Below, piece after piece: positions 16,461 to 27,178 of a stretch of DNA of 64,000 bases (position 1 is its first letter; every line of letters begins with the position of its first letter). Position numbers and translations under genes: made by a program. The stretch is from Pseudomonas oryzae. GTDB taxonomy: Bacteria > Pseudomonadota > Gammaproteobacteria > Pseudomonadales > Pseudomonadaceae. Where the stretch lies: assembly GCF_900104805.1 (NCBI RefSeq), contig NZ_LT629751.1:2771001-2835000 (forward strand), read 5' to 3'. The notes below the pieces were generated by a model. It searched no databases. It was given only the letters and a program-made list of their open reading frames with translations, and had not been told where the DNA came from.

Positions 16461-17414
16461 ATGCCCAGACGCTGCCATCGCCTTGCCGGCGCCGCCCTGT
16501 GCGGCGCCGTGTTCCTCACCGGCTGTGCCAACCAGCTGCCGCAGCGCAGCGACATCGAGGAGCGCGTCGAACGCAAGCTGCTCGACCACAGCCTGCAGAT
16601 CGACGCCGGCAGCCCGCTGGTGCTCGACCTGCCGCAGCGCCGCATCCGCATCCAGGACCAGAAGACCTTCGAGGTCACGCCCTTCGAGGTGACGCGCCGC
16701 TATCAGCGCTACACCCCCTACCAGCCGTGGCGGGAGCTCTACGAGATCCCGCTGGGCGCACTGGCGGTGGTCGCCGGGGTCGGCGCCAACGCGCTGAACG
16801 TCGTGCTGCTCGGCAGCCTGCCGGACAGCGCCACCCGCGGTTGGATCGATTACGGCTTCGCCGGCCTCAACCCGCTGCTGAACGTCGAGTCCAACGGCCG
16901 CTCCCAGCAGAACCTGACCACCCTGGACGAGCAGCAGGGCGAGACGCGCCTGGAGTACTCCAGCCTGCCCTGGGCCGAACGCCCGGTGCAGGTGCGCGCC
17001 GGCCGGCAGACCTACGAGCTGACCACCAACCGCAACGGCGTGCTGAGCCTGAACCTGCTGGAAGGCCCCTTCGCCGAGCAGGAGCTGCGGCACCTCGACA
17101 GACTCGAACTGCACGTGGAAGACCCGCAGGACCAGGTCCATGCCGAGGTCACCCTGCTGGTCAGCCAGGCCCTGCGCGGCCGGCTGAGCGAAGCCCACCG
17201 ACTGATCTACGAGGATCTCGAGGACGCCGAGGTGGCGCACTGGGTGTACCGGGTCAAGCGCCTGGCCGAGCTGGGCCTGGAAGAGGAAGCCAGCGAGCTG
17301 GAGCAGAGTCTGATCGAGCTGACCCGCAACGATCCAGAGCTGCAGGAGGAGCTGATCCAGGCCCTGCGCAAGGACGCCGGACGCATCGCCAGCGATCACG
17401 ACAGCAGCGACTGA
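16461..17414 (+). CDS. Conserved lipoprotein of unknown function, co-transcribed with proS
   Basis: 317 residues. A lipoprotein signal (MPRRCHRLAGAALCGAVFLTGC) puts the acylated cysteine at residue 22. The next residues are AN, not Asp, so an outer-membrane destination is expected. A hydrophobic stretch (PLGALAVVAGVGANALNVVLLGSLP) near residues 97-121 could be a second membrane-associated segment. The C-terminal third is acidic and helical (LAELGLEEEASELEQSLIELTRND). The gene begins 8 bp after proS. A conserved hypothetical protein occupies this position in pseudomonads. I cannot name a function. Confidence 0.85.
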   Translation: MPRRCHRLAGAALCGAVFLTGCANQLPQRSDIEERVERKLLDHSLQIDAGSPLVLDLPQRRIRIQDQKTFEVTPFEVTRRYQRYTPYQPWRELYEIPLGALAVVAGVGANALNVVLLGSLPDSATRGWIDYGFAGLNPLLNVESNGRSQQNLTTLDEQQGETRLEYSSLPWAERPVQVRAGRQTYELTTNRNGVLSLNLLEGPFAEQELRHLDRLELHVEDPQDQVHAEVTLLVSQALRGRLSEAHRLIYEDLEDAEVAHWVYRVKRLAELGLEEEASELEQSLIELTRNDPELQEELIQALRKDAGRIASDHDSSD

Positions 17415-17427
17415 GGCGCCCCCGGCC

Positions 17428-17901
17428 TCAGAGCGGCGCGCCCAGCGCCGCCAGCCTCGCCCTGAGTCCCTCGGCCGTCTGTTCGCCAGTCAGCTGCTCG
17501 CGCACTCGCCCCTGCGGATCGATCAGCCAGGTCACCGGCAACACCTGACTCGCCGTCAGCCCCAACCGCGGCCCGGGATCGCTGGCCAGGTTGGTGTAGC
17601 GGATCCCCAGGGTCTCGGCGGCCTTGCGCAGCTCATCGCCCTGCAGGGCATCGAAGTTCACGCCAAGCACCCGGAGCGGTCGCGACGCCATCTCCTCCGC
17701 CAAGCGATTGAGCTCCGGCACCTCCTTGCGGCAGGGGCCGCACCACTCGGCCCAATAGTTGACCACCAGCCAGCGCCCCTCCAGCTGCGCCGCCGCGACC
17801 TGCCGGCCATGCTGGTCGACGCCCCAGTCCGGCTCGCCACAAGCCGCCAGCAGCAACACGACAGCGCACGCCAGTGCCCGCCCCCATAGCTTTCGCATCA
17901 T
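17428..17901 (-). CDS. TlpA-like membrane-anchored thioredoxin-fold lipoprotein
   Basis: 157 residues starting MMRKLWGRALACAVVLLLAAC. The lipobox LAAC gives acylated Cys21. The thioredoxin fold follows with the active-site motif WCGPC (NYWAEWCGPCRKEVPELN, about residues 50-67) and the cis-proline segment LPVTWLIDPQG. It should reduce disulfides in the periplasm, as TlpA/ResA proteins do in cytochrome maturation or thiol maintenance. The start at 17901 (second ATG at 17898) follows a G-rich Shine-Dalgarno; a longer frame to 18042 has no membrane signal. It is convergent with the proS lipoprotein gene, with 13 bp between stops. Confidence 0.88.
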   Translation of the reverse strand: MMRKLWGRALACAVVLLLAACGEPDWGVDQHGRQVAAAQLEGRWLVVNYWAEWCGPCRKEVPELNRLAEEMASRPLRVLGVNFDALQGDELRKAAETLGIRYTNLASDPGPRLGLTASQVLPVTWLIDPQGRVREQLTGEQTAEGLRARLAALGAPL

Positions 17902-18102
17902 CCGCTCCCCCTCCCCCCCGCGCCCGCCGCGGCGCAGCAGCACGACCTTAGCCGAAAGCCCGTCCCGGCAGCAAAGGCTGCATCGGCATCGCGGGACACG
18001 CAAAGTGCGCAACCGGTCACCCGCGGCCTGGCCCTGCGGCACAGTTTCCCGGCCCGAGCCTGGCCATAATGCCGGTCACGAATCCACGCCCCGGAGGTTT
18101 GT

Positions 18103-18474
18103 ATGTTCTCCAACCAGGATCAGCTGCTGCACGCGCTGACTCCCCCGCAACTGGCAGCGGCCCGACCGCAGAACACGGCGCTCGACGGCCGCATGGTCGA
18201 ACTGGAAGTCGCCGCCTGGCTGCACCTGCCGGGTCTCAGCGATCTGCCGGTGTCGCTGCTGGTCAGCTACCGCGACGGCGACCAGCAACGCGAAGTATCG
18301 GTCGATCACGGCCGCATCGATCCACAGCAGCGCATCCTGCTCTCCGGGGTCGCGCGCCTGCCGGTCAAGCAGAAACTCGAAGGCGTCGAATTGCGCCTGC
18401 GCAGCGCCGTCGCCCCGCAGACCATCAAGGTCGAGGACATCTTCGTCCAGCCGATCAATCCGCAGCTGAACTGA
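18103..18474 (+). CDS. Conserved hypothetical protein (small beta-rich cytoplasmic protein)
   Basis: 123 residues, no signal peptide and no membrane span. The middle alternates hydrophobic and charged residues in a beta-rich pattern ([29 protein letters not shown]). GGAGG lies 7 bases before the ATG. It is divergent from the TlpA-like gene, and its last 20 bases overlap the end of the yihY-like gene on the other strand. A conserved hypothetical gene occupies this place between thioredoxin and yihY in pseudomonads. I do not recognise a function. Confidence 0.8.
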   Translation: MFSNQDQLLHALTPPQLAAARPQNTALDGRMVELEVAAWLHLPGLSDLPVSLLVSYRDGDQQREVSVDHGRIDPQQRILLSGVARLPVKQKLEGVELRLRSAVAPQTIKVEDIFVQPINPQLN

Positions 18475-19708
18475 GCGGCTCGCCCGCGGCCGGCTCGCGC
18501 AGCCAGTCGGCCAGATTGCCCCCCAGCTGCGCCTCCCGGGCCTGCGCCAGCGCCAGCAGGCCGTCCCGCAGACGCGGATACCAGTGGGCCTGCAAGCCCT
18601 CCGGCAGACGCTCCGGCAGCGCGCGCGGCAACGGCTCCGGCCAGCGCTGCAGCAACTGCTCCAGCGACAGCTGCGACAGATCACGACACAGCACCCAGTC
18701 GCCAGCACCAGTGGCGCTGACCACGCGCTCGCGCTCGAGAAAGCCGATCAGCCGCCCCCACTCGTCCTCGCTCAATGCCCAGCCGGTGCGCGTCAGGGCG
18801 GCACGCGACAGCGCGCGCCCGCTCAACTGGCGGGCGTGCAACTGCGCCAGCAGCCCCAGCAGGTTGACCAGCGCCGGTCGGGAATTGCCGCGCCAGGCGG
18901 GCGCATCGCCCAGATGGCAGACCAGCTCGGCACCGAGCAGGACGATCAGCCAGCCCAGGTAGATCCACAGCAGGAACAGCGGCACGGCGGAGAAGGCGCC
19001 GTAGATCAGCTGATAGGTGGGAAACAGACTGACATAGAGGGCGAACAGCGCCTTCGCCGCCTCGAACAGCAGCGCCGTGAAGCAGCCACCGAGCAGCGCA
19101 TGGGCAAGCGGCACACGGGTATTGGGCACCGCCGCGTAGAGCAGGGTGAAGGCGGCTATGCCGGTGAACAGCGGCATCCGCGCCAGCAGGGTCGCCGCCC
19201 CGGGCAACGCATGCGGGCCGGAAAGCAGCTCCAGCGAGGTGACGTAGGTACTGGCGGCGAAACCGGCGCCGAGCAGCAACGGACCGAGACTGAGGATCGC
19301 CCAGTAGAGCAGGAAGCTGGACAGCCCGCGCCGCGCCCGCTGCACGCGCCAGATCTGGTTGAACGCGCCTTCGACGGTGTGCAGGGTCAGCAGCGCGGTG
19401 GCCAGCAGCACACCGACGCCGATCCAGGTCAGCTCGCGGGCCTGGCTGCTGAACTCGCGCAGATACTGCTGTACCTGCTCGCCGGCCGCGGGCACGAAGT
19501 TGCGGAAGATGAAGGCCTGGATCGGCTCGCCCAGATCGCGGAACGCCGGCACCGCGGCGAGCATGACGAAGGTCACCGTCATCATCGGCACCACCGCGAA
19601 CAGGGTGGTGTAGGTCAGCGCCGCCGCACTCTGTGGAATGCGATCGGCGAAGAAGTTCCGGTACAGATGCACCACGAACCCCCGGATCGCCTGCAACAGT
19701 TCGAGCAT
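18455..19708 (-). CDS. yihY: YihY/BrkB-family inner-membrane protein ('ribonuclease BN' family)
   Basis: 417 residues. Six hydrophobic segments lie in the first 290 residues ([27 protein letters not shown] is the family signature, and [22 protein letters not shown] closes the domain). A hydrophilic C-terminal region of about 120 residues follows. The old RNase BN name comes from a mistaken assignment; the role is unknown, with links to envelope transport. I use the ATG at 19708, preceded by AAGGAGAGG, rather than the longer frame to 19828, which overlaps the arsC promoter. It is divergent from arsC. Confidence 0.9.
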   Translation of the reverse strand: MLELLQAIRGFVVHLYRNFFADRIPQSAAALTYTTLFAVVPMMTVTFVMLAAVPAFRDLGEPIQAFIFRNFVPAAGEQVQQYLREFSSQARELTWIGVGVLLATALLTLHTVEGAFNQIWRVQRARRGLSSFLLYWAILSLGPLLLGAGFAASTYVTSLELLSGPHALPGAATLLARMPLFTGIAAFTLLYAAVPNTRVPLAHALLGGCFTALLFEAAKALFALYVSLFPTYQLIYGAFSAVPLFLLWIYLGWLIVLLGAELVCHLGDAPAWRGNSRPALVNLLGLLAQLHARQLSGRALSRAALTRTGWALSEDEWGRLIGFLERERVVSATGAGDWVLCRDLSQLSLEQLLQRWPEPLPRALPERLPEGLQAHWYPRLRDGLLALAQAREAQLGGNLADWLREPAAGEPLSSAAD

Positions 19709-19770
19709 TCCCTCTCCTTGGCTCCTCACGACCACCCGGATGGTTCTGGGGTAGTGGCCGACCCGGTTAG

Positions 19771-20751
<981 letters not shown>

Positions 20752-20752
20752 G

Positions 20753-21160
20753 ATGGCCAGAAAGAACAAACCGCTGCCGGCGCTGGACTGGCTGGAGCCC
20801 CGCATGCGCCTGGCGCGCTGGCTGAGCCTGGCGCTGCTCGTCGCCCTGATCGCCCTGCTCGGCGTCTGGTACCTGCTGATCGTCGACCTGCACGGCGCGC
20901 GCCCCTGGGTGATCCTCGGCGTGCATCTGCTGCCGCTGGCGATAGTCACCCCCGGCATCCTGCTCGGCAACGTGCGGGCACATGCCTGGGCGTGCTATGT
21001 GCTCAACCTGTACTTCATCCAGGGCGTGGTGACCGCCTTCGAGCCGGGGCGGCTGCTCTACGGCAGCCTTGAGGCGGCGGTCAGTACCCTGCTGTTCTGC
21101 AGCGCCCTGCTCTACACGCGCTGGAGCTACCAGTACCAGCGCAAGCTGGCGGGGGAGTGA
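20753..21160 (+). CDS. DUF2069 inner-membrane protein
   Basis: 135 residues with four hydrophobic segments (about 22-46, 53-72, 79-97, 104-122) and basic ends. It matches the DUF2069 family of small integral membrane proteins that follow wrbA in many gammaproteobacteria. It starts one base after the wrbA stop. No function is known to me. Confidence 0.88.
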   Translation: MARKNKPLPALDWLEPRMRLARWLSLALLVALIALLGVWYLLIVDLHGARPWVILGVHLLPLAIVTPGILLGNVRAHAWACYVLNLYFIQGVVTAFEPGRLLYGSLEAAVSTLLFCSALLYTRWSYQYQRKLAGE

Positions 21161-21179
21161 GCGTAAGGGGGGGATTAGT

Positions 21180-21210
21180 CCGTCAGGCTGGCCATCACGA
21201 TGCCTGACGG
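21180..21210. terminator. Hairpin after the arsC-wrbA-DUF2069 operon
   Basis: Arms ccgtcaggc and gcctgacgg (9 bp) flank a 13-nt loop, 20 bases after the DUF2069 stop and between convergent genes. No T-run follows. It stands directly beside a repeat-type hairpin at 21215-21253. Confidence 0.5.
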
Positions 21211-21214
21211 CATC

Positions 21215-21253
21215 GGTGGCGGGTTACGCCGCGCTGCGGCTAACCCACCCTGC
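21215..21253 (-). repeat. Dispersed intergenic hairpin element, copy A (GCAGGGTGGGTTA type)
   Basis: Read on the minus strand it begins GCAGGGTGGGTTA and folds back through GGC...GCC to TAACCCGCC. It shares the (G)TAGGGTG head and a variable stem with copies at 32513 and 45466. It lies between convergent genes. Confidence 0.55.
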
Positions 21254-21260
21254 ACCAGCC

Positions 21261-21965
21261 TCACCAGCCGAGGGTTTCCTTGAGGAACGGGATGGTCAGC
21301 TTGCGCTGCGCCTGCAGCGAGGCGTGATCGAGCTGCTCGAGCAGGTCGAACAATGAGTTCATGCTGCGCGAGCCGCGGGTGAGGATGAAGCGGCCGACTT
21401 CGTCGGTCAGGTGCAGACCGCGGCGCGAGGCACGCAGCTGCAGGGCGCGCAGCTTGTCCTCGTCGGACAGGCCATGGAGCTGGAACACCAGGGCCAGGGT
21501 CAGCCGCGACTTGAGGTCGGGCAGCTTGATCGGCACCTCGCGCGGCGGTGCCGAGGCCGACAGCAGCAGTCGGCGGCCGGCGTCGCGCAAACGGTTGAAC
21601 AGGTGGAACAGCGCCTCTTCCCAGGTCGGATGACCGGCCACCAGGTCCACCTCGTCGATGCACACCAGGTCGCACTGCTCGAGGTTGTCGAGCAGCTGCG
21701 GGCCGTACATGGCCACTGCATCCAGCGGCAGGTAGACCGCACGGCCGCCGAACTGCTCCATGCGCAGGCAGGCCGCCTGCAGCAGGTGACTGCGGCCGAC
21801 GCCGGGCGCCCCCCACAGGTAGATGAGGTTCTCCGCCCAGTCGGCGTCGGTTTCGCACATGCGCTCGACGTACCCCAGGGCGGCCGCATTGGCGCCGGGG
21901 TAGTAGTTGGCGAAGGTGGCGTCGTCGCGCAGACGCACACCGAGGGGCAGCTGGATGGGTTTCAT
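21261..21965 (-). CDS. hda: DnaA regulatory inactivator Hda
   Basis: 234 residues, starting MKPIQLPLGVRLRDDATFAN. It carries the clamp-binding motif QLPLGV at the N-terminus and an AAA+ domain with a modified Walker A (GAPGVGRSHLLQA), Walker B (CIDEVD) and sensor II region (ILTRGSRSMNSLFDLLEQLD). Hda binds the DNA-loaded sliding clamp and stimulates hydrolysis of DnaA-bound ATP, which prevents re-initiation of replication. The ATG overlaps the stop of the PerM-type gene by 4 bp. Confidence 0.95.
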   Translation of the reverse strand: MKPIQLPLGVRLRDDATFANYYPGANAAALGYVERMCETDADWAENLIYLWGAPGVGRSHLLQAACLRMEQFGGRAVYLPLDAVAMYGPQLLDNLEQCDLVCIDEVDLVAGHPTWEEALFHLFNRLRDAGRRLLLSASAPPREVPIKLPDLKSRLTLALVFQLHGLSDEDKLRALQLRASRRGLHLTDEVGRFILTRGSRSMNSLFDLLEQLDHASLQAQRKLTIPFLKETLGW

Positions 21966-23056
21966 GGGGACTCCGACGACTCCTGCGAGCCGCCACCCGA
22001 CTCTCCGTAAAGTGCCGACAGTTTATAGAAGTCGTGCACATGGCGCAGCAGCACCATGATCACCGCCGCCACCGGCAGGGCCAGCAGCACGCCGGTGAAG
22101 CCGAACAGCTGGCCGCCGGCGAGGATGGCGAAGATCACCGCCACCGGATGCAGGCCGATGCGATCGCCGACCAGCAGCGGGGTCAGCCACATGCCCTCGA
22201 GCAACTGACCGACGGTGAACACCACCAGCACGCCGAGCAGCGGATACCAGTCGAGACCGAACTGGAACAGCGCCGCCACCAGCGCCGCACCGATGCCGAC
22301 CACGAAGCCCATGTACGGCACGATGCTGGCCAGGCCGGCGAGCAGGCCGATCAAGAGGCCCAGCTCGAGGCCGACGGCCATCAGGCCGCCGGCGTACACC
22401 AGCGCCAGCGTCAGCATCACCAGCAACTGGCCGCGCAGGAAGGCGCCGAGCACCTCGTGGCATTCGCCGGCGAGCAGCACCACCAGTCCCTCGCGGCGGC
22501 GCGGCAGCAGGTTGCGCAGGTGGGCAAGCATCACATCCCAGTCGCGCAGCAGGTAGAAGCTCACCACCGGGATCAGCAGCAGGTTGCCCAGCCAGGCCAG
22601 CAGGGCCAGGCTCGAGGCGGTGACCTGGGAGAGCAGCAGGCCGGCGATGTCGGTGGCCTGGCCGAGGTGTTCGGCGAACATGACCTTGAGGCGGTCGAAG
22701 CGCCAGAAGTCGGCGCGCAGACCGAGCTGCTGCTGCAGCCAGGGCAGCGCCGTGCCCTGCAGCCAGTCGAGCATCTGCGGCGCCAGCTCGTAGAGGCGCA
22801 CCAGCTGCTTGCCGAGCAGCGGCAGCAGCACCAGCAGCATGGCCAGCAGGATCAGGCTGAACAGACTGAACACCGCGACCACCGCCCAGGTACGCGACAG
22901 GCCGCGCGCCTCCAGACGGTCGACCAACGGGTCACCGAGGTAGGCCAGCAGCAGGCTGACCAGGAACGGCATCAGCACCGGCTGCAGCTGATGGATCAGC
23001 CAGCCGATCAGGACCAGGGCCACCAGCCCCAGCCAGCTGCGTGAATCGCTCAACAT
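21962..23056 (-). CDS. perM: AI-2E/PerM-family transporter
   Basis: 364 residues with about seven or eight membrane segments. The N-terminal pair (LGLVALVLIGWLIHQLQPVLMPFLVSLLLAYL) and the C-terminal cluster (IVPYMGFVVGIGAALVAALFQF and ILAGGQLFGFTGVLLALPVAAV) are typical of the AI-2E transporter superfamily. It is encoded directly upstream of hda, as perM is in pseudomonads. Substrate is unknown. I use the ATG at 23056, which has GGAG seven bases upstream; the ATG at 23074 would use a poor site and swallow that ribosome binding site. Confidence 0.9.
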   Translation of the reverse strand: MLSDSRSWLGLVALVLIGWLIHQLQPVLMPFLVSLLLAYLGDPLVDRLEARGLSRTWAVVAVFSLFSLILLAMLLVLLPLLGKQLVRLYELAPQMLDWLQGTALPWLQQQLGLRADFWRFDRLKVMFAEHLGQATDIAGLLLSQVTASSLALLAWLGNLLLIPVVSFYLLRDWDVMLAHLRNLLPRRREGLVVLLAGECHEVLGAFLRGQLLVMLTLALVYAGGLMAVGLELGLLIGLLAGLASIVPYMGFVVGIGAALVAALFQFGLDWYPLLGVLVVFTVGQLLEGMWLTPLLVGDRIGLHPVAVIFAILAGGQLFGFTGVLLALPVAAVIMVLLRHVHDFYKLSALYGESGGGSQESSESP

Positions 23057-23101
23057 GGGCACACTCCGTTGCATCCCCGAACCGGCCCGCGGGCCGTGCG
23101 C

Positions 23102-24139
23102 TTACCAGGCAAAGCGCAGGCGCTTGGCGTCGGCGGCCGGCACCTGCATGGGCTGCACCGGCGCCGCTTGGGCGTCGACCGGCACACTCGCCGCCGGCAC
23201 CTCGTGCAGACGGCCGAGCTGCAGCTGCGCCCGCAGCTGCTCCGGACTGGCATCCACCTGGTAGACCAGCGTGGCGCCGTCCACAGCCTGCAGGCGCGGG
23301 GCGAAAGGCGCGAGCAGACGCTGCAGGGCGGCGTAACGGGCCAGATCGTTGCCCTGCACCTCGAGAGTCAGGGCCTGCGCGGCGCCGCCCTTGCCGAAGC
23401 GCGCGGCGAGCTGCTCGCTGACATCCAGCATCAGCGCATCGGCCAGCGCCGCCTGGGTCGCCCCCCGGCTGCTGCCACCGACCTTGTCGCTGCCCAGCCA
23501 CAGCTGCCAGTCGCCCTGCCAGCCATCGTTGCCGGGACGCGCCACCACGGCGAGCAGGGCGTCGGCGGCATAGCGCGCGGAAGCCTCCTGCAGCGCCTGG
23601 GCATCGCTGCCGCGCAGAGTCTCGGCATTGGCCAGCAGCTGCTCGTTGAGATCGCCCAGCGGCAGGCTCAGCGCCACACCGCGGTTGCTCGCCGCGCCGC
23701 GCAGCGCCTCGGCCCCCTCCAGCCCCTCGGCCAGCAGGGTGCTGCCACCCTCGCCCTCGGTCAGCCACCAGGCCAGCACACTGGCGCGCTCGCTATTCAG
23801 CAGGGTCAGCCCGGCGCCGCGCAGGGCGTTCTGACTGAGCACCGGATCGAACACCACCGACAGGGTGACAGGCTCACCGGACTCGTAGACGTACTGCTGC
23901 ACCAGTTGCTCCGGATCGGCCAGCAGCGGTTGCAGACGACTGTCCTGGGCCGCCTCGCGCTTGCCGGTCAGGCGCACCACCAGAGTCTGCAGGGCGCGGC
24001 TCATCGCCGCGGCGCGCTCGGCCTGATCCTGCGAGGCTACCGGTTCGCGTACCTCGTAGAGGCCCTCGACCTGCGCGGCACCGGCCGACAGGGTGGCGAA
24101 CAACAGGCAGAAGGCAAACAGTCGGGCGAACAGGCGCAT
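23102..24139 (-). CDS. DUF2066 exported protein
   Basis: 345 residues. The signal peptide [22 protein letters not shown] is followed by [23 protein letters not shown], the start of the DUF2066 family. The mature protein is periplasmic. A sequence of alpha/beta repeats and a C-terminal proline/alanine tail are seen. It precedes perM and is divergent from purM, as in related genomes. Function is unknown. The start at 24139 is chosen because it opens the signal peptide; upstream in-frame ATGs at 24184 and 24190 lack one. Confidence 0.88.
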   Translation of the reverse strand: MRLFARLFAFCLLFATLSAGAAQVEGLYEVREPVASQDQAERAAAMSRALQTLVVRLTGKREAAQDSRLQPLLADPEQLVQQYVYESGEPVTLSVVFDPVLSQNALRGAGLTLLNSERASVLAWWLTEGEGGSTLLAEGLEGAEALRGAASNRGVALSLPLGDLNEQLLANAETLRGSDAQALQEASARYAADALLAVVARPGNDGWQGDWQLWLGSDKVGGSSRGATQAALADALMLDVSEQLAARFGKGGAAQALTLEVQGNDLARYAALQRLLAPFAPRLQAVDGATLVYQVDASPEQLRAQLQLGRLHEVPAASVPVDAQAAPVQPMQVPAADAKRLRFAW

Positions 24140-24258
24140 GCGGGCATCTCGGCAGGGGAAGGGCGCGCATCCGGCGCGCGCCATGAACAAAGCCTATACC
24201 TTAAACAGCCGTCTGGATCGCGGCAACCGCCCGGATGGCCGCTATCTCGCGAGAATGC

Positions 24259-24264
24259 TAGAAT
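24259..24264 (+). promoter_or_regulatory. Putative -10 element of the purMN promoter
   Basis: TAGAAT at 24259-24264 with a weak -35 candidate TGGCCG 17 bases upstream. It would give a leader of about 30 nt before purM. Confidence 0.4.
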
Positions 24265-24302
24265 CGCGCGCTTTCCTGCACTTCCCTCAAAGGCCCGTAT
24301 TC

Positions 24303-25361
24303 ATGAGCAAGCAACCCTCCCTGAGCTACAAGGACGCCGGTGTTGACATCGACGCTGGTGAAGCACTGGTCGAACGCATCAAAGGCGTGGCCAAGCGCAC
24401 CGCGCGCCCTGAAGTGATGGGCGGTCTGGGCGGCTTCGGCGCCCTGTGCGAAATCCCCGCCGGCTACAAGCAGCCGGTGCTGGTCTCCGGCACCGACGGT
24501 GTCGGCACCAAGCTGCGCCTGGCGCTGAACCTCAACAAGCACGACAGCATCGGCCAGGATCTGGTCGCCATGTGCGTCAACGACCTGGTGGTGTGCGGCG
24601 CCGAGCCGCTGTTCTTCCTCGACTACTACGCCACCGGCAAGCTCAACGTCGACGTGGCCGCCACCGTGGTCACCGGCATCGGCGCCGGTTGCGAACTGGC
24701 CGGCTGCTCGCTGGTCGGCGGCGAGACCGCCGAGATGCCGGGCATGTACGAGGGCGAGGACTACGACCTGGCCGGCTTCTGCGTCGGCGTGGTGGAGAAG
24801 AGCGAGATCATCGACGGTTCCAAGGTGGTCGCCGGCGACGCGCTGATCGCCCTGCCCTCCTCCGGCCCGCACTCCAACGGCTACTCGCTGATCCGCAAGA
24901 TCATCGAGGTCGCCGGTGCCGACATCGAGAGCGTGCAGCTGGACGGCCAGCCGCTGGCCGACCTGCTGATGGCGCCGACCCGCATCTACGTCAAGCAGTT
25001 GCTCAAGCTGATCAAGGAGACCGGCGCGGTCAAGGCCATGGCCCACATCACCGGCGGCGGCCTGACCGAGAACATCCCGCGCGTGCTGCCGGCCGGCACC
25101 CAGGCGATCATCGACGTGGCCAGCTGGACCCGCCCGGCGGTGTTCGACTGGCTGCAGCAGAACGGCAACGTCGACGAGCGCGAGATGCACCGCGTGCTCA
25201 ACTGCGGCGTCGGCATGGTCATCTGCGTGGCCCAGGAGCAGGTCGACGCCGCCCTGGCCAGCCTGCGCGCCGCAGGCGAAACCCCGTGGGTAATCGGCAG
25301 CATCGCCACCTGCGGTGACGAGGCCGAGCGCGTGGTGCTGAACAACCTGAAGGCGCACTGA
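24303..25361 (+). CDS. purM: Phosphoribosylformylglycinamidine cyclo-ligase
   Basis: 352 residues. It starts [19 protein letters not shown], the conserved beginning of AIR synthetase, followed by [10 protein letters not shown], the ATP-binding [13 protein letters not shown], and [11 protein letters not shown]. It closes formylglycinamidine ribonucleotide to aminoimidazole ribonucleotide with ATP, step five of purine synthesis. The stop and the purN start overlap in TGATG, so the two are translationally coupled. Confidence 0.97.
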   Translation: MSKQPSLSYKDAGVDIDAGEALVERIKGVAKRTARPEVMGGLGGFGALCEIPAGYKQPVLVSGTDGVGTKLRLALNLNKHDSIGQDLVAMCVNDLVVCGAEPLFFLDYYATGKLNVDVAATVVTGIGAGCELAGCSLVGGETAEMPGMYEGEDYDLAGFCVGVVEKSEIIDGSKVVAGDALIALPSSGPHSNGYSLIRKIIEVAGADIESVQLDGQPLADLLMAPTRIYVKQLLKLIKETGAVKAMAHITGGGLTENIPRVLPAGTQAIIDVASWTRPAVFDWLQQNGNVDEREMHRVLNCGVGMVICVAQEQVDAALASLRAAGETPWVIGSIATCGDEAERVVLNNLKAH

Positions 25362-26023
25362 TGGCCGATACCTGCAATGTGGTGGTGCTGATCTCTGGCT
25401 CCGGCAGCAACCTGCAGGCGCTGATCGACAGCCAGGGCGCGGGTAACCCGGCGTGCATCCGCGCGGTGATCTCCAACCGCGCCGATGCCTACGGCCTGGT
25501 CCGTGCGCAGAACGCCGGCATCGCCACCGCCGTGCTGGATCACAAGGCGTTCGAAGGCCGCGAGGCCTTCGATGGCGCGCTGATCGAGGCGATCGACGCC
25601 TACCAGCCCGACCTGGTCGTGCTGGCCGGTTTCATGCGCATCCTCAGCCCCGGCTTCGTCCGTCACTACGCCGGCCGCCTGCTCAACATCCACCCCTCGC
25701 TGCTGCCCCGCTACAAGGGCCTGCACACCCACCAGCGCGCGCTGGAGGCGGGGGATGCCGAGCACGGCTGCAGCGTGCACTTCGTCACCGAGGAACTCGA
25801 CGGCGGCCCCCTGGTCGTACAGGCCGTGGTCCCGGTGCACGCGGACGACACGCCACAGACGCTGGCCAGCCGCGTGCAGATCGGCGAGCATCACATCTAT
25901 CCGCTGGCGGTGCGCTGGTTCGCCGAAGGGCGCCTGCGCCTCGGCGAACAGGGTGCCGAACTGGATGGCGCCCCCCTGTCGGCCAGCGGCCAGCAGATCC
26001 GCGACCTGCCACTGTCTCGCTGA
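25361..26023 (+). CDS. purN: Phosphoribosylglycinamide formyltransferase
   Basis: 220 residues. The N-terminal NVVVLISGSGSNLQALID binds phosphoribosylglycinamide, and HPSLLPRYKGLHTHQRALE contains the catalytic histidine region (N-x-HPSLLP motif). EEHGCSVHFVTEELDGGPLVVQ-like segments complete the formyl-folate site. It transfers the formyl group from 10-formyl-tetrahydrofolate to glycinamide ribonucleotide. It forms a two-gene operon with purM; a DUF3108 gene follows after 37 bp. Confidence 0.97.
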   Translation: MADTCNVVVLISGSGSNLQALIDSQGAGNPACIRAVISNRADAYGLVRAQNAGIATAVLDHKAFEGREAFDGALIEAIDAYQPDLVVLAGFMRILSPGFVRHYAGRLLNIHPSLLPRYKGLHTHQRALEAGDAEHGCSVHFVTEELDGGPLVVQAVVPVHADDTPQTLASRVQIGEHHIYPLAVRWFAEGRLRLGEQGAELDGAPLSASGQQIRDLPLSR

Positions 26024-26060
26024 GGCCGTGGCGGGCACCCGCAACTCAAGGAGATTCGCC

Positions 26061-26771
26061 ATGCGACGCGCGCTAATGCTTGCCCTCGCGCTGTGCGGCC
26101 TGCCCGGCGCAGCCCAGGCACTGGAGCCGTTCAACGCCCAGTACACCGCCGACTGGCAGCAGATGCCGGTCAGCGGCAGCGCCTCCCGCCAGCTGGAGCA
26201 GAGTGCCGACGGCAGCTGGAAGCTGGTGTTCCAGGCGTCGATGCTGGTCGCCGGGCTGAGCGAGGAAAGCCACTTCCGCTACGACAACCAGCGCTTCGTG
26301 CCGATCAGCTACCGCTTCGAGCGCAACGGTCTGGGCAAGAGCAAGAAGGTCGTCCACGACTTCGACTGGAAGGGCAAGCTGGTCACCGGCATCGACCGCG
26401 ACCATCCGGTACGGCTGGTGCTCAAGAGCGGCCTGCTCGACAAGTCCACCTACCAGCTGGCGCTGCAGGAAGACGTCGCCACCGGCAAGAAGACCCTGAG
26501 CTACCAGGTGCTCGACGGCGACGAGATCGAGACCTACGACTTCCGCGTGCTCGGCGTGGAGCAGGTACCGACCGAGGTCGGCCAGGTCGAGGCGATCAAG
26601 GTCGAGCGCGTGCGCGACCCCACCAAGTCCAACCGCCAGACCGTGCTGTGGTTCGCCAAGGACTGGGGCCACCTGCTGGTCCGCCTGCATCAGGTGGAGA
26701 AGGACGGCAAGGAATACCAGATCATGCTCAAGCAGGGCACGGTCAACGGCCAGGCCGTGCAGGGCAAGTAG
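26061..26771 (+). CDS. DUF3108 exported protein
   Basis: 236 residues. A Sec signal peptide (MRRALMLALALCGLPGAAQA, cleavage after residue 20) precedes a beta-rich periplasmic domain of the DUF3108 family (LEPFNAQYTADWQQMPVSGSA, FVPISYRFERNGLGKSKK, VLWFAKDWGHLLVRLHQVEKDG). A gene of this family follows purMN in pseudomonads. It may bind hydrophobic or envelope components, but the role is not established. AAGGAG lies nine bases before the ATG, and a hairpin terminator follows. Confidence 0.88.
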   Translation: MRRALMLALALCGLPGAAQALEPFNAQYTADWQQMPVSGSASRQLEQSADGSWKLVFQASMLVAGLSEESHFRYDNQRFVPISYRFERNGLGKSKKVVHDFDWKGKLVTGIDRDHPVRLVLKSGLLDKSTYQLALQEDVATGKKTLSYQVLDGDEIETYDFRVLGVEQVPTEVGQVEAIKVERVRDPTKSNRQTVLWFAKDWGHLLVRLHQVEKDGKEYQIMLKQGTVNGQAVQGK

Positions 26772-26788
26772 GCCCACCCCGCTCGACC

Positions 26789-26813
26789 GACACCCGGCCT
26801 CGCGCCGGGTGTC
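26789..26813. terminator. Intrinsic-type terminator after the purMN-DUF3108 operon
   Basis: A 10-bp stem (gacacccggc with gccgggtgtc) and a 5-nt loop, followed by TGCTTTGTG on the plus strand. Confidence 0.75.
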
Positions 26814-26899
26814 TGCTTTGTGCCTCCCGTCATCGACCTGCCGCACACGCAAACCTGCTAGCCTGAGCAGGCACCCATGCGACAACTGCGGGGCCCGCC

Positions 26900-27166
26900 A
26901 TGAGCAGCACCTACCGGCCACTGGCCTGCGACCTACACGACTATCTGGAAATCGCCTGCCTGTACGGCTATCGCCTGCGCATCGAACTGGACGACGGCAG
27001 CTGGCTGAGCGCGCGGGCGCTGGACACCCGCACGCTGCCGAACAAGGAAGAAATGCTGCTGGTGGAGGCAGCCGGCGCGCAACGCCAGCTGCGTCTCGAC
27101 CACCTGCGCGCCATCACCGCGCTGACGCCCGGCGCCCGCTTCGGGCGGGTGGCGTTCAAAAGCTGA
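26900..27166 (+). CDS. rof: Rho-binding antiterminator (ROF/YaeO family)
   Basis: 88 residues with the family signature YRPLACDLHDYLEIACLYGY followed by a small beta barrel (LRIELDDGSWLSARALDTRT). ROF proteins bind Rho and block its RNA-binding site, which reduces Rho-dependent termination. GGCCCGCC precedes the ATG without a strong Shine-Dalgarno. It stands alone between the purMN operon and the convergent DUF2058 gene. Confidence 0.88.
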   Translation: MSSTYRPLACDLHDYLEIACLYGYRLRIELDDGSWLSARALDTRTLPNKEEMLLVEAAGAQRQLRLDHLRAITALTPGARFGRVAFKS

Positions 27167-27178
27167 GGCGGACGGCCA

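Noticed and set aside
24190-24215. CTTAAA upstream of purM as a PmrA-type half-site
   Set aside because: The second half-site is absent (GTCTGG at the expected position).
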